From positions 1-35,291 of the IMG/VR virus record IMGVR_UViG_3300027733_000125: DNA of 35,291 bases. One strand, given 5' to 3'. The position numbers were made by a program, and so were the translations under genes. Shown here piece by piece: positions 16,156-24,351 of this stretch (position 1 is the stretch's first letter; every line of letters begins with the position of its first letter). The notes below the pieces were generated by a model. The model did no database searches. It was not told where the DNA came from and worked only from the letters and a program-made list of their open reading frames with translations. Origin of the DNA: a virus.

Positions 16156-17228
16156 TAATTTACTCCTACCTGTGTAGTTGTTGAGTTGTTATTTAGTATT
16201 GGTAATATTCCCAATACTGCTAATACACATATCGTTCCGTATGCCTGTGAGGTTAGTATAGGAAGTAATCCTGCTGATATAACTACTGATATAGTAGAAG
16301 CTGATCTAGTTAAAATTGAAATAGATCCAACTCCTGCAGATGATCCTGCTACCCAACTAGCAGTAGTTCCGTTTGTAGTTAAATACTTACCGTTGTTACC
16401 AGTTTGACTTGGCAATGATATAGGCGCAGCTTGTGACACCCATGCAGTTCCGTTACTAGTTAACACATTACCGGATGCACCAACTACAGTTAACCCAGTG
16501 CCACCGTTTGCTACAGTCAATGCAGTAGATAATGTGATTGATGTAGCAGATGCTGTACCTAAAATAGGTGTAACTAATGTCGGACTTGTCGAAAGTACAA
16601 CATTACCTGATCCAGTAAACCCGTTCCAAAATGCAGACGACGTGCCTGATGGTGTTTCTAACAACTTCCAATTTGCTGTAGACGTTGTGTACATAAACGA
16701 CACATACGTACCACTTACATCTAACATAAATCCAACACTGTCATCTTCGATAGTATTACCGTTTGCTAATAATGTAATTGCATTATTAGCAAACGTATTA
16801 TTAATGTCAATTATACCAATAATAGCACCATCATTTGGAGATGCAGGGAATGTTATATTAAACGCACTTGAAATAGTATTACATCTTACTAATTCATTTG
16901 CACTTGCAGTATAGGATGCAGTTTTGATTGCAGTTGCAACCAAACCGGAACTAATTGTACTCCAAAGTGCAGTAGTTCCGTCTGTTGTTAGGTACTTACC
17001 TGAATTACTAGTTTGTGTTGGCAATGAGACAGGTGCAGTTTGTGATACCCATGTAGTGCCATCACTTGTTAACACATTATTAGCAGTACCTGGTAGCACG
17101 GATTTCAGTCCGTTAGTACCGTTACCTAATATTACACTATTTAATGGGAATGTACTTACACCAGTTCCACCATTCGATACTGTATTAATTGTATCAGGTC
17201 TTAATGATGATGATAATTTTTTAGCCAT
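16155..17228 (-). CDS. GGTG-type tail fibre protein
   Basis: A 357-aa fibre. The N-terminus (MAKKLSSSLRPDTINTVSNG) is the attachment segment of this family, followed by SVILGNGTNGLKSVLPGTAN and LPTQTSNSGKYLTTDGT. Residues about 94-195 form a beta domain (YTASANELVRCNTISSAFNI ... GTYVSFMYTTSTANWKLLE) that also occurs in the 387- and 597-aa fibres. A second linker (LPSQTGNNGKYLTTNGT) follows, then a hydrophobic beta C-terminus. It is the first gene of a late unit; a late octamer and AAAGGAG lie just upstream, and the predicted leader is only about 13 nt. The TAATG overlap couples it to the 209-aa gene. Confidence 0.78.
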   Translation of the reverse strand: MAKKLSSSLRPDTINTVSNGGTGVSTFPLNSVILGNGTNGLKSVLPGTANNVLTSDGTTWVSQTAPVSLPTQTSNSGKYLTTDGTTALWSTISSGLVATAIKTASYTASANELVRCNTISSAFNITFPASPNDGAIIGIIDINNTFANNAITLLANGNTIEDDSVGFMLDVSGTYVSFMYTTSTANWKLLETPSGTSSAFWNGFTGSGNVVLSTSPTLVTPILGTASATSITLSTALTVANGGTGLTVVGASGNVLTSNGTAWVSQAAPISLPSQTGNNGKYLTTNGTTASWVAGSSAGVGSISILTRSASTISVVISAGLLPILTSQAYGTICVLAVLGILPILNNNSTTTQVGVN

Positions 17229-17244
17229 TAATACTCCTTTACAG

Positions 17245-17252
17245 TATTTATT
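17245..17252 (-). promoter_or_regulatory. T4-type late promoter octamer AATAAATA
   Basis: Minus-strand AATAAATA in the 49-nt gap between 17228 and 17278. The start would fall near 17239, immediately before AAAGGAG, leaving a very short leader. A 6-bp match (AATACT at 17277-17272 with AGTATT at 17234-17229) flanks it, a weaker echo of the perfect hairpin at 3239-3276. Confidence 0.6.
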
Positions 17253-17277
17253 AAAGTTTATTCATTAAGTAAGTATT

Positions 17278-18273
17278 TTATACTGCTACTCTCCGAACAG
17301 CTCTAGTGCTGATCATTTGCCGGTACTTATAGCCGTATATGTACGGTTCTCCAGTGCCAAAGTCTATATTCCATGCGGTTGCAGCATCAGTCTCAGTTGA
17401 AGACCAATAGTTGTTAACGCCAAACGCATTTGTTTCATACCAGCCAAACCCAACAGCACTCGTTTTAGCAGGAGAGCCGCTAGTGTAATTGGTGCTTATC
17501 GGCTCCGGTGATACTGCGTTGGCATTTGAGCCGATACTTGTGTAATTAGAAAAATCCGCAGGTTTTAAGAAGTAATACAACACTTCGAGCTCATTCTTAG
17601 CAGGTAAATACCAATCGCTATAACCACCTATTGTTAAATTTTTGCAAAACACCGCTGCTTGATAAGCTGCGCCTAACGCAGCTAATGACGCAGAATTAGT
17701 AGGTCCGTTGATAACTGACGTAATTCCTGTTGTAACGTCAGATTGTCCCCATTCTCTATTTGGACTTTCACCCGATGCTTTAGGTGCAACGATTAAATAA
17801 TGCGTTGCTACGCCATTTGCTGTAGTTGAGATTTGCCCAGCATAGAATCCACCACCGTAGGCTTGACCAACTTGTAATGGTGTGGTTACTGTATTTGATT
17901 GTACACTAGCAGCACTATTACCACAATTACTATTAGCAACAGCAGTAAATGTATAACTACTACCAGTTGATAGCCCGGTAAGTATAATTGGACTACTTGC
18001 ACCACTTGCAGTTTGCCCACCTGAACTAGTTACAGTATATCCGGTAATAGTAGAGCCGTTTAATGAACTAGGTGCAGTAAATGCAACAGTTGCCTGCCCA
18101 CTACTATAAGTTGCGGTTCCAATAATAGGTGCACCTGGCGCGGATATAGCAGTTGCCCACAATCCGCTTGATTTAAAACGGACTTGTTCATTTAATGAAA
18201 ACAGTCCGTCTGCTCTACCGGTATACGCAGTGCCACTTGGACTAGCTGCTTTTATTGAATGATTATATGGCAT
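17278..18273 (-). CDS. Fn3 + DUF1566 (C-type-lectin-like) receptor-binding protein
   Basis: A 331-aa protein. A common 40-residue head (MPYNHSIKAASPSGTAYTGR...) is followed by one fibronectin type III domain (about 45-131; TFTAPSS-like NGSTITGYTVTSSGG) and a DUF1566/Lcl_C domain (134-331). Diagnostic pieces are GGYSDWYLPAKNELEVLY, NNYWSSTETD and STRAVRRVAV at the very end. This domain has a C-type-lectin-like fold, used for ligand binding. The first 123 bp of coding sequence (18275-18153) are identical to the paralogue at 20594-22168, so the two have recently duplicated or exchanged sequence. AAAGGA is the Shine-Dalgarno. It is the last gene of its late unit. Confidence 0.85.
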   Translation of the reverse strand: MPYNHSIKAASPSGTAYTGRADGLFSLNEQVRFKSSGLWATAISAPGAPIIGTATYSSGQATVAFTAPSSLNGSTITGYTVTSSGGQTASGASSPIILTGLSTGSSYTFTAVANSNCGNSAASVQSNTVTTPLQVGQAYGGGFYAGQISTTANGVATHYLIVAPKASGESPNREWGQSDVTTGITSVINGPTNSASLAALGAAYQAAVFCKNLTIGGYSDWYLPAKNELEVLYYFLKPADFSNYTSIGSNANAVSPEPISTNYTSGSPAKTSAVGFGWYETNAFGVNNYWSSTETDAATAWNIDFGTGEPYIYGYKYRQMISTRAVRRVAV

Positions 18274-18275
18274 TT
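18153..18275 (-). repeat. 123-bp block identical to 22048-22170
   Basis: From TTGCCCAC to GGCATTT on the plus strand, all 123 bases match the paralogue, although the rest of the two genes has clearly diverged. It covers the head of the protein and the start codon. This marks recent duplication or gene conversion. Confidence 0.9.
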
Positions 18276-18283
18276 ATTTTCCT

Positions 18284-20578
18284 TTATGCGATTGCTAAAA
18301 ATATGTAAGTTGCACTCGTAACATTAATATTAGTTGTTGCATTTTGTTTTACAATAAATCCTGAATTAGCTGGATCAATTGAATCGTCAGTGGTTACTTC
18401 AGCAGCAGTTGTATTGAGTGATAAATGTGGATCATTTGCAGCTGCAGTAATACCTCTAACAGAATCCCATATATACCAATCACCAGCTGCATCACTTCGC
18501 TTGATTAAGATAAATCTAGCACCTGTAACAAATCCACAGTTTATAGTTTGTGAGCTACCGTTACCTGCATACGAACCAACTTTACTGATACCAGCTAATG
18601 TAGCAAATAAGTATGCAACGTAAGTACCGCCAGACAGATCAGCAGGCGACCCTGTAGAACTTAAAATTCGCGCAGGCCAAAATGTTGTTGTTGAAACAAG
18701 TGGGTCAGCATAGGTATTGATATATGTAGCGCCAGCAGATGAGTTTAGGTTAATTCCGCTTATGTAGTAGTTTCCTGCGGTAGGCTCGAAATAAGCCACG
18801 CCCCATACTTCTGATGCGTCCCTTCTTTTTCCAATCATTAGTTGAGGTTTAACACCTAGCGCATGAGTCTGTCCAGCAGTTGCCCCAGTCCCCGTATAAC
18901 AAACCACATCAAAAAACCCGGGCGCTCGTCTAAACATCCAACCCATATCTGGAGTACCTTCATAAAAACCGCCGCCATCGTGAACACCATTGTTATATCC
19001 CCAGACCAGTGATGATGAATACGTACCGCTACTATCAATTAATGATGATGTTGTTGGTAAACCGGCTCCCGGTAATAGTCTTGGGTGTAATGATGTCAAA
19101 GTCGAACTATCTATATTTGGACCAAACATAAAAAGATCTACTACAAAATTAGATAAAAATTTAGGTGTACCACCTGGGTGTTCACTATTCGATAAAAAAG
19201 CGTTATATACCTGTGTACCACTCGTCGGCAGCTTGTTTGGGCGGCGGATTGCCATGTAGATAATTGGATTACCGCTACCAACGCCGCGCCATGCAAAACC
19301 TGTAGCCGTTGGAGCAACGTATGACGTGCCACTTTTTAACTCTGCATCAGACGTATTTGGCTTTAAGTATGCGGGAGGTGAATTAGAAAACCCTCTCATC
19401 GTGTCAACAATACGCCAGTCGCCAACCCCGGTAGCCTTTTTCCACAAAAGGAACTGCGGCTCATACCCAAGAGTAACATCAGCATTATTACTTCCATCAG
19501 TAGTAAACGACCCACACTGAATCATCCCATCCGCAGCCGTGTCGTGGGCGAATAGGTAGGCAACGTAGGTTGCTCCGGAAGCATTAGTTACTGCACCGGA
19601 GTTGCTGCTCACGTAAAACGATGTTGCTGAATTTGGCCCAGTTCCCCAAAAAGAATTTGAAGCTGACGTGTCGATTAGATTTAGATATAGATTTTCTACT
19701 TGCATTAACGACCTATGCCATACAGGCCAATCGCCTACTGCGCTTGTATTCTTAACAATTACCATGCCAGGTGTTACGCCAAGCGAATGGCTTATAGCAC
19801 GGTTGCTTGTACCGTCGCCGGTATAAGTAACTACATCAAAAAACTTTGCGGCTTTGCGGAATGTCCATGATACATAATCTCGCCCAGAGGAATTAACTAA
19901 AACAGATGGGTCGCTACCCAAACTAAATCCATTTGAATTAAATCCAGTTATTGTATTTAACCTATTGGCATTAGCTGTTGCGTTATTGCTACATAACTCA
20001 TTATCTGAACCTCGTATTGTATCAACCAAAGTGTGTTGGTCAGTAGAGGTTCTAGTTTTAATCCACACCAAACCACCACTTCCAGCTAAGTCAATGCCGT
20101 TATTAATAGTTTGCGTTGAGCCATTACCCGTATATAAATAAGTGCTAAACACTTCATCTGAATATGTTATTATTGTTATACTAATACTACTACTTGATGA
20201 ACTAGAAAGACTAGCACCTGACGCAGTGTTAGCAACTACTGTAAATGTATAACTAGTTCCACCAGTTAACCCAGATACTGTAATTGGACTGCTTGCACCA
20301 GTTGCAGTAACACCGCCGGGTGAACTAGTAACTGTATAACTAGTAATAGTTTCGCCATTTAATGAACTTGGTGTAGTAAATGCCACTGTTGCTTGTAAAT
20401 TACCAGCAGTTGCACTAGCAGCAGTTGGTGCACTTGGTGCTGCAATAGCCGTTGGCCATACCCCTGCTTGTTTTAATTTAGCTTGGTCATTTGTTGAAAA
20501 TATCCCATTAGCTCTACCAGTATACGCAGTGCCACTTGTTGCTACTGCTGCTACTGAAACTATTCTTCTATTTGACAT
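18284..20578 (-). CDS. Fn3 + DUF7483-like repeat tail protein
   Basis: A 764-aa protein. The head (MSNRRIVSVAAVATSGTAYT) matches the 426-aa protein; one Fn3 domain (about 46-136) follows. The body consists of about five copies of a module: YTGNGSTQTINNG, then LVWIKTRTST.QHTLVDTIRG; HSLGVTPGMVIVKNTSA; LGYEPQFLLWKKATGVGDWR, and so on. Each copy ends with a GxTYVAYLFA- or SWTFRKA-like strand. This module is widespread in aquatic T4-like phage tail proteins (DUF7483-like) and probably forms the binding surface. The weak Shine-Dalgarno (TGGAAT) contrasts with its neighbours. It lies between two DUF1566 proteins. Confidence 0.78.
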   Translation of the reverse strand: MSNRRIVSVAAVATSGTAYTGRANGIFSTNDQAKLKQAGVWPTAIAAPSAPTAASATAGNLQATVAFTTPSSLNGETITSYTVTSSPGGVTATGASSPITVSGLTGGTSYTFTVVANTASGASLSSSSSSSISITIITYSDEVFSTYLYTGNGSTQTINNGIDLAGSGGLVWIKTRTSTDQHTLVDTIRGSDNELCSNNATANANRLNTITGFNSNGFSLGSDPSVLVNSSGRDYVSWTFRKAAKFFDVVTYTGDGTSNRAISHSLGVTPGMVIVKNTSAVGDWPVWHRSLMQVENLYLNLIDTSASNSFWGTGPNSATSFYVSSNSGAVTNASGATYVAYLFAHDTAADGMIQCGSFTTDGSNNADVTLGYEPQFLLWKKATGVGDWRIVDTMRGFSNSPPAYLKPNTSDAELKSGTSYVAPTATGFAWRGVGSGNPIIYMAIRRPNKLPTSGTQVYNAFLSNSEHPGGTPKFLSNFVVDLFMFGPNIDSSTLTSLHPRLLPGAGLPTTSSLIDSSGTYSSSLVWGYNNGVHDGGGFYEGTPDMGWMFRRAPGFFDVVCYTGTGATAGQTHALGVKPQLMIGKRRDASEVWGVAYFEPTAGNYYISGINLNSSAGATYINTYADPLVSTTTFWPARILSSTGSPADLSGGTYVAYLFATLAGISKVGSYAGNGSSQTINCGFVTGARFILIKRSDAAGDWYIWDSVRGITAAANDPHLSLNTTAAEVTTDDSIDPANSGFIVKQNATTNINVTSATYIFLAIA
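20466..20541 (-). repeat. 76-bp block identical to 24229-24304
   Basis: GCTTGTTTTAATTTAGCTTG through CCACTTGTTG on the plus strand is identical between the 764-aa and 426-aa genes, while the flanks differ. It encodes TGRANGIFSTNDQAKLKQA in both proteins. Shared heads like this are likely docking sites and recombination points. Confidence 0.88.
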
Positions 20579-20593
20579 TTGTTTATTCCATTT

Positions 20594-22168
20594 TTATGTT
20601 GCTAAAACTTTACGTACTGCTCTATAGTACATTGTATCTGCGACCTTTCCTGCAGCACTGAACTTGCCAGTAGCCATTTGACAATATATACCATTCGTTG
20701 CATCGTATTCAGTTGATGTCCAAAATCCACCTGATATAAACCATTCTGTATTTAAGAACGCTGCAATTGTGGTTCGTGCTGGATAAGATGCAGTGTATTT
20801 GGTGTTTATTGGCTCTGGTGGCACAGCATTAACATTTGCACCAGAATCTGTATCGTTACTATATAGATTACCTTTAAAATAAAAATATAATAATTCTTGT
20901 TCATTTATTGACGGTAGGTACCAATCGGTATATCCACCAATTGTTAGATCCTTACAGAACCTTGCTGCTGTGTACGATGCACCTAATGCAGAAATAGTCG
21001 CAGTGTTGGCTGAGCCATTAATTGATGAAGTTGCTCCAGTAGTACCAGCTGGCCCAAATGTTGACATCGATTGTCCCGTCGATGCTGGTGCAACTATTAA
21101 ATTATAATACACTCCGCTCACCTTTAGTTGACCTGCAAAGTATCCACCGCCATATGCATCACCAATGTTTGTAACCGGCCATGCAGGTGCAGTACTAATT
21201 CTCCGAACAGCTCTAACATAGACACTATTCTGCTTGCCGTAGCCGAAATCGGCTCCATCGTTGAAACGAACACCCCATGGGTAGTAAGAAATGTATTCAG
21301 TAGAAGACCAATAGCGGTCAGCGGCAAACGCATCTGTTTCGCCAGTTCTAAACCCTACTACACTGGTTTGAGCAGGTGAATTAGCGACGTGGTAGCTGCT
21401 TATTGGTTCTGGTGATACCGCATTGGCGTTGCTACCACTTGTTGGCTCATTAGCAGCTATCGTAGGTTTTAAATTGTAATACAAAACTTCGAGTTCATTT
21501 CTAGCAGGCAAATACCAATCACTATACCCTCCTATTGTAAGCCCCTCAGCAAATATAGCCGCTTGATAGTCTGCACCTAAGGCTGCTAATGATGCAGAAT
21601 TTGTTGGGCCATTGATAACTGACGTTATTCCTGTGGTTACACCATACGTTCCCCATGTTTTAGTTGACTCACCTGTTGCCTTAGGCGCAACTATTAAATT
21701 ATAATCAGCGGTACCGTCTCCTCTAATTGATATTCCACCAGCATAGAATCCACCAGCGTACACTTGACCAACTTGTAATGCGACGATTAATATATTTGAT
21801 GGTGCGCTTGCAGCACTTGAACCTGCATTACTATTAGCAGTAACAGTAAATGTGTAACTTCCAACACTTAGTGTAATTAAGATAGGACTACTTGCACCAG
21901 TAGCTGTTTGCCCCCCACTGCTAGTAACAGTGTATCCAGTAATAGTTGAACCATTTAATGAGCTGGGTGCGGTAAATGTAATCGATGCCTGACCACTACT
22001 ATAAGTTGCGGTTCCGATAATAGGTGCACTTGGTGCTGCAATAGCAATTGCCCACAATCCGCTTGATTTAAAACGGACTTGTTCATTTAATGAAAACAGT
22101 CCGTCTGCTCTACCGGTATACGCAGTGCCACTTGGACTAGCTGCTTTTATTGAATGATTATATGGCAT
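20594..22168 (-). CDS. Fn3 + two DUF1566 (C-type-lectin-like) domains
   Basis: A 524-aa protein. The head is almost identical to that of the 331-aa paralogue, with one Fn3 domain (about 45-130). Two DUF1566 domains follow: the first (about 132-330) has GGYSDWYLPARNELEVLYYN, RYWSSTEY and VRAVRRIS, and the second (about 335-524) has GGYTDWYLPSINEQELLYFY, FWTSTEYD and YYRAVRKVLAT. The two are clearly related but diverged, so a domain duplicated inside the gene. The family is thought to bind ligands through a C-type lectin fold, suggesting a two-headed receptor-binding tip. The Shine-Dalgarno is AGGA. Confidence 0.86.
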   Translation of the reverse strand: MPYNHSIKAASPSGTAYTGRADGLFSLNEQVRFKSSGLWAIAIAAPSAPIIGTATYSSGQASITFTAPSSLNGSTITGYTVTSSGGQTATGASSPILITLSVGSYTFTVTANSNAGSSAASAPSNILIVALQVGQVYAGGFYAGGISIRGDGTADYNLIVAPKATGESTKTWGTYGVTTGITSVINGPTNSASLAALGADYQAAIFAEGLTIGGYSDWYLPARNELEVLYYNLKPTIAANEPTSGSNANAVSPEPISSYHVANSPAQTSVVGFRTGETDAFAADRYWSSTEYISYYPWGVRFNDGADFGYGKQNSVYVRAVRRISTAPAWPVTNIGDAYGGGYFAGQLKVSGVYYNLIVAPASTGQSMSTFGPAGTTGATSSINGSANTATISALGASYTAARFCKDLTIGGYTDWYLPSINEQELLYFYFKGNLYSNDTDSGANVNAVPPEPINTKYTASYPARTTIAAFLNTEWFISGGFWTSTEYDATNGIYCQMATGKFSAAGKVADTMYYRAVRKVLAT

Positions 22169-22170
22169 TT
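22048..22170 (-). repeat. 123-bp block identical to 18153-18275
   Basis: Partner of the block in the 331-aa gene; see that entry. It includes the start codon and the first 40 codons. Confidence 0.9.
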
Positions 22171-22176
22171 GTTTTC

Positions 22177-22551
22177 CTATTTGTTAATTTTGTTAACACT
22201 ATCCCAATATCCGTCATTACGTGCGCTTGCAGATTCAGGATCATGTTGTTCACCATAAATGTCTTCAATAACTTCACCATCCATGTTACGTAGTGCATAT
22301 ACACAGTAATACACTGTACCATCTTCTATTGCAGTAATTTTGTGTTGGTGTTCTTTACGAATAACTATAAAGGTAGGTGCAGTAAACTCTTTAGGATCGT
22401 GACCTTCAATTTCAACCTGAACTTTACCTGATACAAGTAATGTAACATGGTCAAACTTATGTTCGTGCCCGCCGTATGATTCACCGGCTAATTCTAAAAC
22501 GTTTTGCTTTACCCAGATATTACCAAAATAGCCTAGTTCAAATGTTTTCAT
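22177..22551 (-). CDS. Cupin-fold protein
   Basis: A 124-aa single-domain cupin. GGHEHKFDHVTLLVSGKVQV carries the first metal motif (His29, His31, with Asp34/His35 in the place of the usual Glu), and VIRKEHQHKITAIEDG carries the second (His68, His70). The strands between fit a six-stranded barrel. The C-terminus (EDIYGEQHDPES) is polar. Cupins can be enzymes (sugar epimerases, dioxygenases) or sugar-binding domains; which applies cannot be told. Inside a receptor-binding cluster, a role in sugar modification or as a fibre cap is possible. It starts in a 4-nt ATGA overlap with the preceding small gene and has no clear Shine-Dalgarno of its own, so it probably relies on translational coupling. 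Confidence 0.8.
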   Translation of the reverse strand: MKTFELGYFGNIWVKQNVLELAGESYGGHEHKFDHVTLLVSGKVQVEIEGHDPKEFTAPTFIVIRKEHQHKITAIEDGTVYYCVYALRNMDGEVIEDIYGEQHDPESASARNDGYWDSVNKINK

Positions 22552-22973
22552 GGAAGTTGTACCACAGGTGTTTGCTCAACCCAACTTACAGTTGGTTCGT
22601 CCCAGTAGTATTGACTACTATCTTGTGGATATTCAACTGGTGGATTCCACGTCATTGTGTTAATATCACCTACCCATGAAGGGTAGGGTTGTCTTGCAGT
22701 TAACTCTGCTTGTTTATCATCATTAAATTCTTCTTCAGTTAACACTTTTACAATACCAGTTAACGAAGTGTCTGCATCGTCGTCGCATGTACCGTAATAC
22801 AATGGAGTTTCAACATATGAACCGTCAGCATTAGTGCTAATAGGGTAAGTAGATTCATTTGCAAAAACAAACTGGAATCCCTTAACATCCGGTAGTGCCG
22901 GTCCAGTACGCATTGGCTCTGAAGTACATAATATTTTTGTGTGTGCATCTATGTTTGTTATTTGAATATACAT
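22548..22973 (-). CDS. Conserved small protein of phage fibre clusters
   Basis: A 141-aa protein of unknown function. The N-terminal half (MYIQITNIDAHTKILCTSEP, FQFVFANESTYPI) looks beta-stranded; the C-terminal part carries spaced Trp-rich motifs: YPSWVGDINTMTWNPPVEYP and YYWDEPTVSWVE. Proteins with this Trp/Pro ending occur beside fibre genes in aquatic T4-like phages, and I suspect an assembly-helper role, but that is not established. A TEEEFNDDKQAE helix lies between. It has an AAAGGA Shine-Dalgarno and is preceded by an 87-nt gap holding a gene remnant. It is coupled to the cupin gene by overlap. Confidence 0.6.
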   Translation of the reverse strand: MYIQITNIDAHTKILCTSEPMRTGPALPDVKGFQFVFANESTYPISTNADGSYVETPLYYGTCDDDADTSLTGIVKVLTEEEFNDDKQAELTARQPYPSWVGDINTMTWNPPVEYPQDSSQYYWDEPTVSWVEQTPVVQLP

Positions 22974-22997
22974 GTTTATTTTCCTTTTTTTTATTGT

Positions 22998-23060
22998 TTA
23001 ATATACTAAAACTCTGCGAATGGTTTGGCAGAAATAATTACTAATTATCTTTGTTTTCTA
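22998..23060 (-). pseudogene. Remnant of a DUF1566 C-terminus after a double stop
   Basis: Directly after the TAG of the 426-aa gene comes a second in-frame TAG (23060-23058), then an open stretch reading KTKIISNYFCQTIRRVLVY and a TAA. Its end resembles the conserved ending of the DUF1566 proteins nearby (RAVRKVLAT, RAVRRVAV). The frame is the same as that of the 426-aa gene. No start codon or Shine-Dalgarno is visible, so it is best read as a leftover of a longer or replaced C-terminus. Confidence 0.55.
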
Positions 23061-24341
23061 CTACGACACTAATTCGCGTCTAAACAACCGGGTATCAGAC
23101 GTATTACCACCAAAACCGTAAGTAGCATAATCAGGTGCAGTAGTATCAAACCGGATGTGTGGTATATAAAACCCATTTTTAGAGGAGGTCCAATGTTGAG
23201 ACGTTCCAACCCCGCTATCATTACTAGCAACACCAGATGAAGACGTGAAATTTTCCCCGCTTGGTAGTCCCCACCACGCAACCTGGCTACGTACAAATAA
23301 AAATTCAGCAACACTAGCTACAAACCAATCATTATATCCACCTATATTTGATTGCTTTGCAAAACGTGCCGGTAAAATAGTATACCCTGAGTTGTACCAA
23401 AAATTAGTATTCATAGCGCCGACATACCAATGCCATGTTTGCCATGTAATGCTTGATGGTACATTTTCTGCTCCCCACTCTACAGCCCAAATACCACCGT
23501 TAGTTACCGTACCATTAACGGTGGTTTGTAAATCTCCACGAGCACCGTTAACCCAACCAGATGCTTTGGGGGACACTATCATTCTATACTTCTGACTATC
23601 ATACGGGTTAGTATATATCCCAGCAAAATAACCACCTTGATATGCATCACCAATTGACAACGGTACAATCCCGGATGAGACGCTTGATACTGTACTGTTA
23701 CCGATTGCTGAGGTTGCAATAACCCTAAATGTATATCTTGTACCTGGAGTTAACCCATTAACTGTTATTGTACCACTACTAGACTGAGATAACATACCTG
23801 TAATATTTCCAGGTGATGAAGTTGCGGTGTAACTAGTAATTGCAGATCCACCATTTGAACTTGGAGCAGTGTATTCAACTGTTGCTGATGTACCGGATAC
23901 TACAGATACTGCCCCAATAGTAGGTGTACCTGGGACATCTAACATTGTTGCAGATACAGTCGAACTTGCAATGCTGTTGCCGCAATTACTGTTAGCAACT
24001 ACTGTAAATGTATAGGTAAATCCACCGTTATTTAATCCAGTAACAATTATAGGACTAGATGAGCCTGTTGCTGTTTGTCCACCCGAACTAGTTACTGTAT
24101 AGCCAGTTATAGTTGAGCCATTTAATGTATTTGGTGCGGTAAATGAAATTGTTACTTGTGAGTTTCCAACAGTAGCAGTTCCAATAGTAGGTGCATTTGG
24201 CGCTGCAATAGCAATAGGCCAATTTCCAGCTTGTTTTAATTTAGCTTGGTCATTTGTTGAAAATATCCCATTAGCTCTACCAGTATACGCAGTGCCACTT
24301 GTTGACACTGCTGCTACTGATACTAGTCTTCTATTTGACAT
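23061..24341 (-). CDS. Two Fn3 domains + divergent DUF1566-like domain
   Basis: A 426-aa protein. The head (MSNRRLVSVAAVSTSGTAYT) shares a 76-bp identical block with the 764-aa gene. Two Fn3 domains follow (about 46-133 and 134-230; NGSTITGYTVTSSGG and NGGSAITSYTATSSPG). The last 190 residues (IGDAYQGGYFAGIY, MIVSPKASGW, NIGGYNDWFVASVAEFLFVR, HWTSSKNGFYIPHIRF, DTRLFRRELVS) are a distant DUF1566-like lectin fold. It is the third gene of a cassette (597-aa, 129-aa, 426-aa) that repeats the one upstream (387-aa, 129-aa, 438-aa), but with a DUF1566-like tip instead of LamG. It ends in tandem TAG stops, followed by a related remnant. Confidence 0.82.
   Translation of the reverse strand: MSNRRLVSVAAVSTSGTAYTGRANGIFSTNDQAKLKQAGNWPIAIAAPNAPTIGTATVGNSQVTISFTAPNTLNGSTITGYTVTSSGGQTATGSSSPIIVTGLNNGGFTYTFTVVANSNCGNSIASSTVSATMLDVPGTPTIGAVSVVSGTSATVEYTAPSSNGGSAITSYTATSSPGNITGMLSQSSSGTITVNGLTPGTRYTFRVIATSAIGNSTVSSVSSGIVPLSIGDAYQGGYFAGIYTNPYDSQKYRMIVSPKASGWVNGARGDLQTTVNGTVTNGGIWAVEWGAENVPSSITWQTWHWYVGAMNTNFWYNSGYTILPARFAKQSNIGGYNDWFVASVAEFLFVRSQVAWWGLPSGENFTSSSGVASNDSGVGTSQHWTSSKNGFYIPHIRFDTTAPDYATYGFGGNTSDTRLFRRELVS
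24229..24304 (-). repeat. 76-bp block identical to 20466-20541
   Basis: Partner of the block in the 764-aa gene, lying at the same place in the N-terminal head of the 426-aa gene. Confidence 0.88.
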
Positions 24342-24351
24342 GATCTAGTCC

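Noticed and set aside
17278-22168. Diversity-generating retroelement target or variable repeat at the 3' ends of the DUF1566 genes
   Set aside because: The 3' ends of the three domains differ in many ways, not only at adenine-derived positions, and no reverse transcriptase or template copy is in the window. It remains an open question for the full genome.
22974-23060. Late promoter in the 87-nt gap
   Set aside because: The gap has A-runs and CAATAAAA, but no NATAAATA match on the coding strand; it is better explained by the gene remnant.
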